A stretch of DNA of 64,000 bases from Carallia brachiata (GCA_021464245.1 JADCRB010000030.1:3488213-3552212); one strand, 5' to 3'. Positions 40,920 to 53,409 are shown, counted from the first letter of the stretch. The notes: a model not told the origin generated them from the sequence alone. A program made the numbers and translations.

Positions 40920-41830
40920 TTTTTTTTCAATACTTTCTCTCACAGTATTTTCTCTCTCTATCTACCATCTTTACCATATCTCTCTTTACTCATCATCTTC
41001 TATTCCTCTATATTTTTTCTCTCACTCTTCTTTCTCTTTCTACTCATTCTCTCTCTACCCTCTCTCTCCCTTTTTTATCTCTACCTTCTCTCTCTCTATT
41101 TTCTCTCTTTACTCATTCTCTCTCTACCCTCTCTCTCTCTTTTTTCTATCTTTATGATTCTCTCTCTACCCTCTCTCATCTTTTTCTATCTCTATTATTC
41201 TCTCACTACCCTCTTTCTCTCTCTATTCATTCTTTCTCTACCATCTTTCTCCTTTTTCTCTTTCTACCATTCTCTCTACTAATTCTCCTTCTACCCACTC
41301 TCTCTCTCTCCTTTTTCTCCATTAACTATTCTCTCAACTCATTCTCTCTATACCCGCTCTCTTTCTCATTTTTCTCTCTCTAACATTCTCTCTTCTTTTT
41401 CTTGCTCTATCATTCTCTCTACTCGTTCTTTCTCTGCCCTCTCTCTCTCTCTTTTTTTTTCTCTCTACCATTCTCTGTCTACCCAGATTCTCTCTCATTT
41501 CTGTCTACCCACACTCTCTCCTTTTTCTTGCTCTACTGTTATCTCTCTACCCTCTTTTTCTCTCTCTATTCATTCTTTCTATACCCAGACTCTCTCTCTT
41601 TTTTCTTGTTTTACCATTCTCTATACTCATTCTCTTTCTACCCTCTCTCTCTCATTTTTCTCTCTCTGTCATTCTCTTTACTCGTTCTTTCTCTACCCTC
41701 TCTCTCTTTTCTCTCTCTGTCATTTTCTCTACTCATTCTCTCTCTACCCTCTCTCTCTCTCTGTCTCACATTTTTCTCTCTATATTTATACTCTTTTTAT
41801 CATTTCTCTACTATCCTTTTTCTATTTATT
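40920..41830. repeat. About 900-bp polypyrimidine tract (degenerate CTCTCTACC minisatellite)
   Basis: The plus strand is almost pure C/T, built from irregular repeats of ctctctctacc, attctctctac and ctctctcttttt. Open frames within it, such as 41402-41845, are low-complexity Ser/Leu/Phe and not genes. Long polypurine/polypyrimidine tracts can form triplex (H-DNA). Confidence 0.9.
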
Positions 41831-42599
41831 TTTTTATTTTTATAGAATAAAATAAAAATTGACAGTAATATACACAAAAATTCAAAAAATAATAAAAATA
41901 AAAAATAAAAATAAAAAACTAACAGTGTCTCCAAATGGTTCTAAATTTTTTCGAAGAATTTTTATTTTGGGGTTTGTGATATAAAACACCAGCGACGGCA
42001 CGGGCACGCACGGCACTACTAAATACAGCTACTCAACCAATTCCACCCCCATTCCCATGGCCCATTCTCGCAAACAAAAATGGCTTCGCTCTTGATCCAA
42101 GAACAACTTCTTACTTCTAGCAAATTTTAATTGTTTTTTTTTTTTTTCTCTTTTGGGAATGGAATCAAGGAGATTAGAAATAACTGACTGAAGTTGATTG
42201 AGTTCCCCATGCCCAACTACCCGTAAGTACAAGCACCTTGTCCAATACCCCTCTCCAAACAACCCGGCCAAACATTCCATCCGTATAATAATTATGATAC
42301 TGCATTACACAGTAGAAACATACAACAGATCCTTATTCAACATAGAGATAACTAGCAAAAGTAAACACCTCATATCAGATTTGTTCATCTCTTTCTTTGC
42401 TACTGTACCATTTTTCATTTAGGATACCGGCGTACTGCTACAGTACTAAAAAAATTTTACCTGAGAATTTTGCTCGAATCCAACAACGTCTTCATTTTTT
42501 ACGAATTCATTTTTTATAATTCAAAACCATTTTTACGTATTTCTATTTTTTGTTGCAAAAGATACAACAATCGTTATAAAAATTTATGACGTCGTTACA

Positions 42600-43940
42600 T
42601 TTAGGTAAAATTTTTGAACAATTTTTCTTTGATGCTGTAACATTTTTCATTTACTAATTGAGCTAACAAATGTGCCAATTGGTTGGCACTTCGTTTAACA
42701 TGCTGAACATAGAAACAAATAAAAGAAGAGCCACTACTCCGAATATTAACAGCTAGCATTCGGATTAAAGAAGTTCCAGCCTCTGGTTTCTGACAACCAG
42801 CACAGCCAAGATACAATCCTACCCAACTGAAGAATTACAGCAACTTATGCCTCCAGACGAATTGCCATTAGCTGGATCTTTCCACCACAAAAGTACCGCA
42901 AATAGATTTAGTCATAGCAAAGGTTAGTCTTCCAGTGGAATTTCGTATTGCTATACCAACGCCACCACATTCCGAGAAAGAGGCTGCATCAGCGTTAACT
43001 TTAAAAAGACCCTTCGGCGGAACAACCCAAGATTGAGCTGCTAGATCCGGAGTTGGAGGAGAAGGACAATCATGTTGTTGCTTATAAAGAAAGTACAAAT
43101 GCAGTGCCATGTTAACAGTTTGCATGGCAGAAACATTTTTAGGTTCAAAAGGCCTTAGATTGCATGACTTCCAAATAGCCCAAGCAACCATCAAAATCAT
43201 CTTGAAATATTCATTATCTAAGAAGCCAGCAATCTGCTCAACCCAAAATTCAAAGTCCCCTCGACTTTGTGCATACACCTAGAAACCCAAGGGGCATAAA
43301 AACTAAGTTGCAGCGGCCACTGGACTCTCCAACAGTGCATGAGCGATGGTTTCAGCTGAAAGTCCACAATATTCACAAAATGGCATCTAAGGAAAGATCA
43401 CGCTCCAACAAAGTGTCCTTGGCTGGAAGAAAGCCCCAAACTGCACGCCAGGTAAAATGGCGTATCTTAGGAGGTATGGTAGAATGCCAAAAATGCTTAA
43501 ACCAGGCAATGTCTTGGTTGGTGATTGAATAGCAACATTTTGACAGAGTAGAGAATGTAAGATGATATACAGATTTGATTGTACTGGCTGAAATGCCAGA
43601 CTAAACAATCTGTAGGAGTTCAGGTACTGAGGGGAATTGAAAGTATTTGGTCACTTTCTAATTTCATAAAAAGTGACTCAGTTAGTTCCCTTCTCCACAT
43701 TTGATGATCTGAATCAATCAAGTCCACAACAAAGATACAAGCACTATGTCTAGGAGCAGATAGAACTTAAAACCCACTTGAGTTTGGCAGCCAAGGATCG
43801 TTCCAAATGGCGACACGACAACCATCACTAATTTGCCACCGCAATCCTTTGTTGAGCAAGCATCTTGAGTAAAGAATGCTGCAGTATGTATAATTTGGAT
43901 TCTAGCCAATAGATGAATGAAGAAAGTCTCCATATAGATA
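42600..43940 (-). mobile_element. Degenerate 3' part of a plant LINE (ORF2 C-terminus: zf-RVT and RNase H)
   Basis: On the minus strand, fragments appear in the order found at the end of plant LINE ORF2. At about 43885-43770: LLNKGLRWQISDG...AIWNDPWLPNSSG (the linker usually written KGLRWRVGNG..WNDPWLP). At about 43475-43380: PPKIRHFTWRAVWGFLPAKD (zf-RVT region), with a stop soon after. At 43278-42868: RNase H-like domain with GLFKVNADAASFSECGGVGI. At 42816-42601: the continuing QHVKRSANQLAHLLAQ block. Frames change between blocks and stops interrupt them, so it is dead. The reverse transcriptase core is absent. The truncated RNase H part could be mistaken for a host gene. Confidence 0.85.
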
Positions 43941-44279
43941 ATCTTTGGTTACGAAAATTTAAGCAAATTAAGTTTGAGGGAGAAGCCTGTGATAAATCTG
44001 TTTAAAAATTATTTAAAAGTTGTCTTATAATCATAAAAAATAACTTATTTAATACGTAATTAGAATATATTTGATATATTATTGAGTTGAAAAAATAATT
44101 TTTTATAAAAATAAAATTAAAATTATATGCATTTAACTATTTATAAATCTCACAAATATAAATACTCACATTTATAATTATACACTAAATAAAAGTAAAC
44201 ATTTATTTTTTTAATTAATTAATTCTATTAAAATAAAATTTCTATTAATATTTTATTTGTAACAATAATTTTATAATTT

Positions 44280-44545
44280 TATTTTTTTAATTATTATTTT
44301 TTAATTTTTATTAATTTTTAATTTTTATATTTTCTTTATTTATACAAATAATTCAATTTTCTTATTATTTTATTTCTTATAAAATACTATTCAATTTTCA
44401 TCTTTTATATTTTCTATACTTATTTAAATAATCTTTTTATTACTTTTTTTTCACAATATTTTTTATTTTTTTATTTATTTAAATAATTTATTTTTCTCAT
44501 TATTTTCTTTTCGTACTTATTTCCAACTTCCCTTGCAATCCAAAT
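44280..44545. repeat. T-rich dispersed repeat, copy B
   Basis: Similar in unit and end (gcaatccaaatacac) to the block at 32550-32930. Confidence 0.4.
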
Positions 44546-44831
44546 ACACGATAATGTCTGGTCAGTTTTAAAGGTAAATCTCATTGACAAAATGAAATAA
44601 TTCCTTGAATGCCTTTCTTTCAAGCAAGACTCGAGTTCAAGTCGTTCGGCTCCAAGAACACTGCCACTTGCAGTCTTTCTTTCTCATTAAGAAATTTTAT
44701 AGTTCATCACGGCCTTCGCGCGCTGTTTTTCATCCAGGCAGCCGCCCAGATATTAGCGGGTGGGCACTGGCTGGTGATAATCTCGTTGCGCAATTGAATT
44801 CAGTGTTTTTTTGGTTGAAAATTGAATTAAA

Positions 44832-47800
44832 ATGGAACGGTGGAAGGACGCCGATGAAACTCGTCTTCTGCTTGCTCCCAATACCCAAAGTATGTTCTCT
44901 CTCTCTTTCTCTTTTTCTTCTTTTGCCCTTTGCTATGGTTCTTCTCCAAACCAAGAAGAAATTATTGGGAAAAATAATGAAGAACAACAAGAAGACAAGG
45001 AAGTACACAACACTGTTACCTTACTATTTCTTTTTCTTTCTTTTTTTTTAATGGCTTGCCTATAATTTTTTTTTTTTTGTTACAGGTGATTGCACAAATG
45101 GGAATGCAGTGGGATGCTTCTTGTCACTTCGACATCCAAAATCAGGTATGTAATAGCTCTGTTTGCATTGCCAATTTGCTCTCCCTTTGTTACTTCTTCC
45201 TGCTTGCTTTCCCTTCTTGTTCTTTTTTTTCCCCCTTCTTTAAGTATGTTATGTTGTTGGTCCCTAAGCTATCTACCCAAATCAATTGGGGAGGGTTGCT
45301 TGCGTTTGGCAGAATTAAAAATCGATTCTTTTTGTAAAAAAAAAAAAAAAAAAAAACTACACTGCAAGTGCCTATCCCATCTAAGTACTGTATTTGGGTT
45401 TTCAAAATGGAACTGAAATCCTTCTGAAGTTTTTTTTTTTTTTTTTGGTTTGGTGTGTGCTTTTGGTGGTCCTTTTGACATGTTGCAGTTCGGTTTTATA
45501 ACTTTACATACCTCATTCATCAATTGGCATTTTTTTATTAAAAAAAAAAAAAAAGAAAGTTAAAAAGTTCTTCAAGCTGGATGTTGTCAAAATTCATGGC
45601 TTGGATGCGCCACAAGAACTGCTAATGCTTCGAAATTTATTACTATGTCTATTTGACAGGGAATAAAATGTGCTATCTCCTTACGAATGGGGTGCTTCAG
45701 GAGCTTCACTGGTTCAAGCAGTCTTATACATCCTGGTTTCTGGGTGATTATGTTTGTCAAGGTCAATATCATACATGGGCATGTGACCTTTAAAGTATGC
45801 TTTTTTACGTTTTTTGCAATCGATTAGGAAGAAGCTTATATCTATGTTTCCCAAAATGGTTGCTTACTTAATGTATTATAAAGACATGATTACTTACTCA
45901 AACATTCTAAATATTCAAAACATTTAAGTTCTGTTTGCTCTACCCATATTCTGTTTTTTGAGTGTTCGCTCTCTCATACAGATGGGCGCTTATATACTGC
46001 CACCACAGTTGATCCTGTGTTCATTTTGTTGCCCATATTTGAAGAAGCTAGAATGAAGGTACAATTTTCATTTATTCATGTATCTTTCGTATCATATGAT
46101 CGACATAAGAAGTCAGTCCTGGTTTTCTGTTGACTTCTAACTCCTTGTTATAAATGGAGTCATTGCACTTTAGCCCATCAATTATGGAATAGAACACCAA
46201 GTTCCATATAATTAATGACACTGGGAATAGTGTGTGGATGTGCGTGACTCTGTGTGTGTGTCTATGTGCCTGTGAGAGAGAGGAGAGAGCCTTTTGAAAA
46301 ATTGTGTAATCCAATTGTTGATGGAACAAAGTTTCATGTTGGTATTGCCTGGGTATTTGAAACATAAGGTTTATATAACTGTAATCCTATTGTAGGATTC
46401 ACTGTCGGCTCAGGTTACACAAATGTAAGCTTATGCTAGGATTTATTCATCTAAGTCTAATTGAGGGTTTAATAAGCAACTTACACCTTGCTGCACTTTG
46501 TTATATTTATTGCACATAATTGGCTAATTGCTACATTCTTGTCTGCATTAATTTAGTATTTCTTGTAAGATTAAGTCACATACAAACTTAGGTGCTTTAA
46601 ACTGTCATGTTGACATTGGTTAAATTCTTTTCTCAGCTTTGGCTTTTATCTACTTGTATTTTGTAACTGACACCATCCTGACACCTAGGTCTGCTGGCTT
46701 CTCTAGTTACACCAAATATTGTTTTGGTTGATCAACTTCCATTGACATTTTCTCCCATTTCCTTTAGTTACATCTTTGCTTTCCTGTCATGCAGAAGAGG
46801 GATGATCCAGGGAAATTCAGGCAATTAGATGATATAATTTTTGTTGAGGGCTATCCTGGATATCAACATTTAATACCTATTGCGGAGAACTGTATGCAAG
46901 TCGTTTGTGAAATCAAAGGTGTCTTGCTTACTGCCTTCATTATTCTAGTGCATGTCGTGTGACAACAATGTTGTGGGAAATAAATGAAACATTCTTTCCA
47001 AATACTGCTCATGTGCTGATTGCTTATGACTATGTTGAATTTTGAAGAGTGCTATTTTTGGGTTTTTCCTTGTTGCAATTCACTTAGAATTTGAAATATA
47101 CTCTGACAGCACAGATTGGAGGTTGGAAGCTGCGACCCTTTATGTGAAATGATAATAGATTCATAATAAAGCATACGTGCATTACGGCTCATTTCTCTTC
47201 TGAATATTAAGCATTTATATACGGCCCTCATTCTGACATGTTTGGCTTAACTTCTAGTTATTTGTGATAACTAAAGTTACTATGTTCTGATTGAAGGCTG
47301 TAATGCAAACTTCAACATGCTTGAAATTTTTGAAATATGTCTGCAATGAACCAAAAGAAAATGCTGAAATGTCGATGCGTGACATGATTTCCTAATGTTT
47401 TCTTCTTATCATTGTTTACTTTTCATCACGGTCATGATCATTATCATTTCGGTCTTCTTCTTTTCAGAAATTGGATCTTCAAAGTTTTTTCGGCTTGACG
47501 ATTCAAAAGTTTTAGCTTGGTTCTGCTGCAAGGTCTGTCTTCTTCCTTTTAAAACTCAATCTTACTGTTGGGTTTTAGCCATGTCCAAACTTGAACTTAG
47601 TCGAGCTATCTTTTGGCTGTGTGCTGTGTGCTTGGCAAACAGCAGAGTTGATTTTTGTTACAAAGTTGTGATAATTTGCTATGCCACTTTGCTTGTTGCT
47701 CTCTTGAACTCTCTTTCTTTACAATTTGCTTTCTGCCCAAACTGTTTTTCCTCCTGAGAATCTCTCAGGCCATCATTGTTGATATTCAATAGCTGAAATT

Positions 47801-49434
47801 GTTTATCTAGTAACACTGCAGCACATCTGTACCAATTTGATTGAGAATGTTGCGTGGTCATGTAGGATTAAGGTCCTTTAGAGTTGTTGATGTTTACAGC
47901 CGTGCAATGCAGGTATCCCGACTGAAACAGAGTCTAGGCTTGCTGAACAAAAACTATGCTGCTCAAGATAAGAAGAATACATGTATGTCACTGATTAGAA
48001 GATAATTGCGACATATTTTTAGCCTCTCCCTCCCTTCCTTCTCTCTCTCTTTGTCTCTCTCTCTCCTCTCTCTCTCTCTCACAGGCCCCCAAAGATAGCC
48101 ACAGACAATTTATATGCAAATGCCCAAATATGGACACCATATACATTTATTGGGTTACAAGGTTTATAGCAGTTTTAGATCTAATATGAATAGTTGTGAA
48201 CTTATTTCTTAAACTTTCCTGTACTGAATGGGAAATCTTGTCAGCAAATACTTACATACAAAATTCTACCCGATGATTTGTTCTTTTGATGGGTGAACAA
48301 TGGTGCTTGAACCTTGGAGCTCTAGATGTCTCAAGTTTGAACTTTAGCATTAAGATAAGCCCAAGTCCCACTGATGTTTTAAATGCCATTGTATTCTTTG
48401 AATTAGTTAGATTCCTTCGTTTTGTTAAAGATTCTAATTACTGTGATGGCTTTATTTCAATAATCGAACATTGGTGCATGACTTCGTGTGCTTGTGTCCG
48501 GAAGAGAAGCAAAAATAGCCACAATAGGAACAAACAGAACCTAATTTCTAAAGTCAAGGATATGAGAGTTATCCATGGGCAATTACTCACCTTTGTTCTG
48601 CCTTTTTTTCTGTTGCAGTAGCTGATGCAGTTGCAATCTTAGGAGAGTATGTGAAGGATGATCCGTGGCTGAAGCTCTTGTGTGAACATTTAAAGTATTG
48701 AAAAACTTGCAACTCATCCCATTCTAGGTCTTTTTTTAGTTTAGTGAGCTTAGGAAGACGTGCAAATTTAACTCATTACGCTCAAATAATTTGCCTTTCT
48801 TTGGCTAATTGGGTTTTGGGGTTCTTTTGCAGATTGAGTTTACCTGAGGTGGCAAGAATAACACCAGGTAACGAGGAATTTCCAACTGCTGTAGAAAGGA
48901 ATTCAGTGTCTTCTGATCTTTTAGAGGTACTAATGCCATATTTAAGGTCCATGTCTTTCTGTGTGTAATATTTCTTGCTGGCTGAGAAGAAGCGCATACC
49001 TTGGGAATGTGATGCCATATTGGAGGTCCATTTCTTTCTGTGTAAATAACATTTTCTTTAATACCGCAGGCCATTTTTTCAACAACCTAGCTTACTCTTT
49101 TACTTTTTAATTATCCCAAAATTCAGAATATGCATGCCAATTTTTTGTTTATCTGAACTTGTGAGTATTTGGCAAAGTGACCCTCAATTGGCATGAATGA
49201 GGGCAGATTATATGAATAATGTTTATGTTTAGGCAGAACGCAAGAGGCCTGTTGTAGTGTCTGATGGATACCGGCTAAATGTGGACTCATTTTTGTACTT
49301 TTGATCTTGATCAGGTCAAGGGTAGTAATGACAGTAAAAGCAAGAGGACTGGAAAGCAAGGTAAAAAGGCTAAAATGGAGACAGAATCTCGGAACATCAA
49401 AGAAATGTTCTCTAGGGCTTCTAGGAGGCGTTGA
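44832..49434 (+). CDS. RNASEH2B: Ribonuclease H2 subunit B
   Basis: RNase H2B is a non-catalytic subunit of the trimeric RNase H2 complex, which removes ribonucleotides misincorporated in DNA and RNA of RNA:DNA hybrids. Ten exons: 44832-44889, 45086-45145, 45660-45761, 45982-46058, 46795-46918, 47468-47532, 47913-47982, 48619-48694, 48833-48926, 49315-49434; total 846 nt, 281 residues, no frameshift. Conserved blocks: MERWKDADETRLLLAPNTQ, CFLSLRHPKSG, LQELHWFKQSYTSWFLGDYV (triple-barrel domain), DPVFILLPIFEEAR, GYPGYQHLIPIAENC, SSKFFRLDDSKVLAWFCCKV and ADAVAILGEYVKDDPWLKLL. The C-terminus is Lys/Arg-rich (GKQGKKAKMETESRNIKEMF), fitting a nuclear-localisation role; NIKEMF might be a weak PCNA-binding motif (inference). 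A partial copy of exon 8 and flanking intron sits 5.3 kb downstream. Confidence 0.95.
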
Positions 49435-50064
49435 GCCGAGAGACTTCATTGAAACTAAAGCAAGCTGAAAGGAAAAATGTGCAGAGAGAGGATGAAATGA
49501 GGAACATTGGAGATAACATTCTGCATGTTTCCAGGGTCAGAAGTATGCCACTCATTCCTATTGAAATGGGTATGCTGTCTGTTAGTGTCAACTATTGATT
49601 TGGCCCTTTAAAGAAAGGCAGAGGGCCGTTGTAAGACTTATTATGGTAACTTGACGGTTAGGCCTCAGGCCTGATTATTATGGCATTATTTTCATTTGCA
49701 TGTTTGCTTGCATTGCAAAAATACAGGTGGAATCTTCCATGTTCTTCTTGGGTATTGTTTTGGTCAGCCCCTGTTTTGGGTAGTCTTCTTCAAACAAAAA
49801 TTGTGAAAATTACTCTAGGTTGGATCCATGTTGAGAGGGCATTGCATGATACTTACTGGATAAAGTACACATTAGTCTTCTAATTATCGGAGATTAACAA
49901 ACGGGTCCCGTATTCTTCATTTTTTTTTTCCTTAAGAAAAGTTAACCATGAAAATGATTGTATAAAGAGTCTTGAGTAATCTGCTATTGGAGTCAATTAA
50001 ACGAAAAAAGAAGAAACACATAATATAAGGGTATTCTTTGTTAGCATTTGTTGAAGCACCAAAT
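49435..50064. other. Convergent intergenic region, RNASEH2B / DUF1218
   Basis: RNASEH2B 3' UTR is likely to about 49700. I looked here for the missing C-terminal half of the DUF1218 protein on the minus strand and did not find it. Confidence 0.5.
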
Positions 50065-50930
50065 TTAGCCTCTGAGGAGTCGCATCGCAGAGGCTTTAGA
50101 AAACCTTGTGAAGAGAATGTTGAAGACACTGAGAAATGTGCAATGTAAAACAAAGTCCCAATTGGCCAAAGCTATATCGAAGAAGACGAGAAAGCTGGTG
50201 GTGTGGAAGAAAGCAGAGTGGGGAATGGACTTCCCTTTATAAGGGTAAAAAAGGGAGAGGTAGCCGGCGACGGTAGAAGCTATGAGAAAGGCGAAAGAGA
50301 TGTAGCCAAGGGCAACGGAGGGATCACGAGGATACTTGCAGATAACCACATAGTTTCCTTGTATTGGCGTTCCACCTGCAGGCTACCAAACACAAACACA
50401 AACACAAACACAGAAATCCCAAACCAACAAAGACTCATTATGAGTGACGAGTGATGATAATGATGAAGGGAATGAAATTCATCCAATTACTTACTAAAAC
50501 AAGTAAATCATCGACCCAAAAAACAAAACAAGTAAATCAAAAATTAAAAAATACGCATAACAATACACTGATTGTTGATTGTTTGGTGTAACTAAATAAT
50601 TAATTTTTATGATAAAAATAAAAATAAAATTTATTTTTTTTATTATAAACAATAATTATTTAGTTGCGCGACGTTATCAATAGTCGGATTCTAATGCGTT
50701 TGTTTCTCGACTGCAATTTACGATGACCATGTATGGAGACTCAAAAATAGTAAATATAAAAATAATAATGCAAGAAATAAACAATTGGAAGGAGAAGGAA
50801 GAGGAGGCGGAGGAGGAAGAGAGCGTAGGTTGTTTACGTTCTTGTTTTCAGCGATGATACCGAAGAGGAAGGAGAGGACACCGAGAGTGGCCACAATCAT
50901 TGACATCTGCCTCACTGTGATGGCCCCCAT
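50065..50930 (-). pseudogene. DUF1218 membrane protein gene lacking its C-terminal half
   Basis: DUF1218 proteins are plant four-helix membrane proteins; some (MWL, VCC/DEAL types) affect lignin or vein and leaf symmetry. Exon 1 is 50930-50838 (MGAITVRQMSMIVATLGVLS, a membrane helix, ending FGIIAENKN). Exon 2 runs from 50382, and its acceptor is followed by PAGGTPIQGNYVVICKYP and ALGYISFAFLIASTVAGYLS, then FYPYKGKSIP and TTSFLVFFDIALA. Here the family normally continues with two more helices, a conserved LxLLWPTITE...HH segment and a Gly-rich stretch. Instead the frame reads an unrelated 33 residues to a stop at 50065, giving about 136 residues where full-length members have about 180. The junction lies near 50165. 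Either the 3' half was lost or replaced, or the gene is a truncated but expressed form. Arabidopsis At4g31130 (from memory) is the likely counterpart by position. Confidence 0.72.
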
Positions 50931-51719
50931 TATTTCCCGCTTTTTTTCTTCCCGATGCTGATGATGATTGATGACGATGATAACGGATAAAAAACAGAGA
51001 CCAGGAGGACAGACGGATTTTATTATAATTATGAAAAAAAAAAAGAAACAAAAATCAAAAAACAAAAGAAAGAAATTTATTTGGAAGAAAATCTAATCCA
51101 ATTTCCAAAACAAAACCAAAAAAAAAAAAAAAAAGACATACATTCAAAGTTTCAATCAAAGAAGAAGAAGAAGAAGGAGGTCAACTCTCTATTACTGTTT
51201 GGCTCGTCTCCTCTCGCCCTGCCAAACAAATACAACAAGCAACAAGACTTCGTCGTCAACGCACCAGTGAGTAGTCGTTGATTCCAAATTCAAGCCTATA
51301 AATAAACTCTCAATCTCCTTATTCTTCGCATCGCATTTTCGCATGAAAGAACAGTTAAGTGTCCTCGTCGACGTGTCAAATTTTATCAATTAAAATTAAA
51401 ATTATTATTGTATAAATAAAAATTAATATTTTTAAAATATTTATTATTTTTATATTTTAAAATATCAGTATTCAATTTAAAAATAATAATAGATATAATT
51501 TATTTCAAAACAAAAATTAACACATTTTATTCAATACATATGACTGTGCTCTGTCGTATGTTCCGCCGTTTTTTATTTCTCTCTCTATTTTGGCTCTTTT
51601 CCCATCTTTTTTATTTGTTTTGTTTTTATTCTCATTTTTTTGATTCTTATAGCCTCACTAACTATAAGCGCAGCACATCTAGGTCCTCGTACACTGCTAC
51701 ACCGTACAAATCAATTTTC

Positions 51720-52180
51720 TTTTTTTTTTTAATATATAAAAATATCATTAACTTTATTTAAAATAATAAATATAATATTAATTTTACTTAAAATAATAAA
51801 TATAACATTAATTTTAAAAAATTATAAATTTAACACTAATTTTATTTAAAGTAACAAATCTAATATGCTGTGAAATTTTTTAAATAGAATTTACCTATTT
51901 TGACAATACAACACTAATTTATATAATTATCATATTATCGAAATAAACATATTTTTATAAATTTATTATCGAAATTGATAAATTTTGTTTATATAATATT
52001 ATTACATACTAAATTTATTACTTTAATTAAATTAGCACTAGATTTATTACGCTTTAAAATTTATGTTAAATTTGTTATTTTAAATAAAATTAGTGCTACA
52101 TTTATTACTTTTTAAAATTAATTTTAAATTTATTATTTTAAATAAAATTAGTGATATTTTTATATCTTAATTTTTTTAAG
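51720..52180. mobile_element. Foldback/MITE-like element with long internal complementary arms
   Basis: The left arm (about 51730-51880: aatatataaaaatatcatta, then repeated ttaaaataataaat units) is the imperfect reverse complement of the right arm (about 52010-52175: gatatttttatatcttaa at its outer end). The arms are about 150 bp and largely AT, around a core of about 130 bp that contains the only G/C-containing words. Exact ends and target duplication could not be fixed. Confidence 0.7.
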
Positions 52181-52836
52181 AAAAATTTATGGTTTAATTT
52201 CAGTCTGCTAGGTTTTCATTCCAGTCGTCTTCTTGTTTTATTCCAAACCTTTTTTCTTTTATTTGTATGCTTAAAATAAAATTTTATTACATGTCACTCG
52301 TGTGGTATAATTAGTTAAAAAAATTCAGATCTGTATGAAAAATTATAAATTTGAATCTTGTTAAAGTTAAGTGGTAAAATTAAATTTATAATTTATTCTT
52401 TCGTGTGAGATGAACCATAACTATTCGATTTATTTGCATAACTACTCCTATTTTTCCTTTGTATGCCAAAAAATTGATAAATATATACTACAAAAGGCTA
52501 TTCATATATACACGCCCAAAATGGCCTCATACGTACACGAAAGAACATGTGTGGATTCCACTATTTCTTTACTTTCTGCGTGTATCTTGATTTTGGAGTG
52601 TAAATATAAAGGGCACTGCTAGAAATGTAACTTTTTTTCAAATATAAATAGCCATTACAAAATAAGTTGATGTATGTATATCTATGTGACCTTGTAACAT
52701 CCAGGCATGCTGTTTGGGGTCCTTTTTTTTGTCTGCTAAACACATATTAATAGATTAGATTTTGGTTGCCTTTTCTGTCGAAGTGTAACGACAACAAAAA
52801 ATGATGAGACTCTTTTCTTCTTCTTTGTTCAATTAA

Positions 52837-53409
52837 GGTTAAAATATTAAATTAGTGTCTAACGTTTAAGTTATAATTCAATTATAAATATAATATTTTT
52901 TTTAAATAAAATCAGTTCTCAACGTTTTGTTTACGATCTATTTAAGGACACAACATTTTTTTGACAAAATTGGTCCCAACATTTTTCACTGTAAAATAAT
53001 TCAGTATTTTTTTATTATCTGACTATCTAATTTATTAAGAAGTACATAATCTGTTAGATCACATTTTTGTTTCATATTTTTAATAATATTGTATCTTATA
53101 AAGTATCTAATTTATTAAGAAGTACATAATCTGTTAGATCACATTTTTGTTTCATATTTTTAATAATATTGTATCTTATAAAGAAGTAGTATAACAGATA
53201 ATATATTTTTTAGTAAATTAGACAGTCAGATAATAAAAAAATACTAATTATTCTACAGTGAAAACGTTGAAGACCAATTTGTCAAAAAAAACGTTGTGTT
53301 CTTAATTAAATCTTAACTAAAATATTGAGAACTGATTTTACTAAAAAAAATATTATATTTATAATTGAACCATAATTCAAACATTAGGTACAAATTTAGA
53401 ATTTTAACC
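52837..53409. mobile_element. MULE-type MITE with perfect 9-bp target duplication
   Basis: The outer ends are GGTTAAAAT and ATTTTAACC. They are flanked by TTCAATTAA at 52828-52836 and again at 53410-53418, a perfect 9-bp duplication typical of Mutator-like elements. The arms pair over more than 200 bp: for example, a left segment containing ataatattttttttaaataa, then aaatcagttctcaacg, has its complement near 53320-53360. The element is 573 bp and non-coding. It carries an internal 80-bp tandem duplication. Confidence 0.92.
53024..53183. repeat. 80-bp tandem duplication inside the MULE MITE
   Basis: Two identical units, 53024-53103 and 53104-53183, both start tatctaatttattaag and end cttataaag. 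Confidence 0.92.

Larger units (their letters stand above)
39237..44831. other. Divergent intergenic region between Lunapark and RNASEH2B
   Basis: This 5.6-kb gap holds the Lunapark promoter, the MULE MITE at 39614-40114, the pyrimidine tract at 40920-41830, a LINE relic at 42600-43940, an AT-rich repeat at 44280-44545 and the RNASEH2B promoter. No intact gene was recognised. Confidence 0.6.

Noticed and set aside
41402..41845. 147-residue plus-strand ORF
   Set aside because: Pure Ser/Leu/Phe/Tyr low complexity produced by the polypyrimidine tract; no gene structure.
42029..42280. 83-residue minus-strand ORF (MECLAGLFGEGYW...)
   Set aside because: No family recognised, no splice or promoter support, next to a LINE relic; too weak to call.
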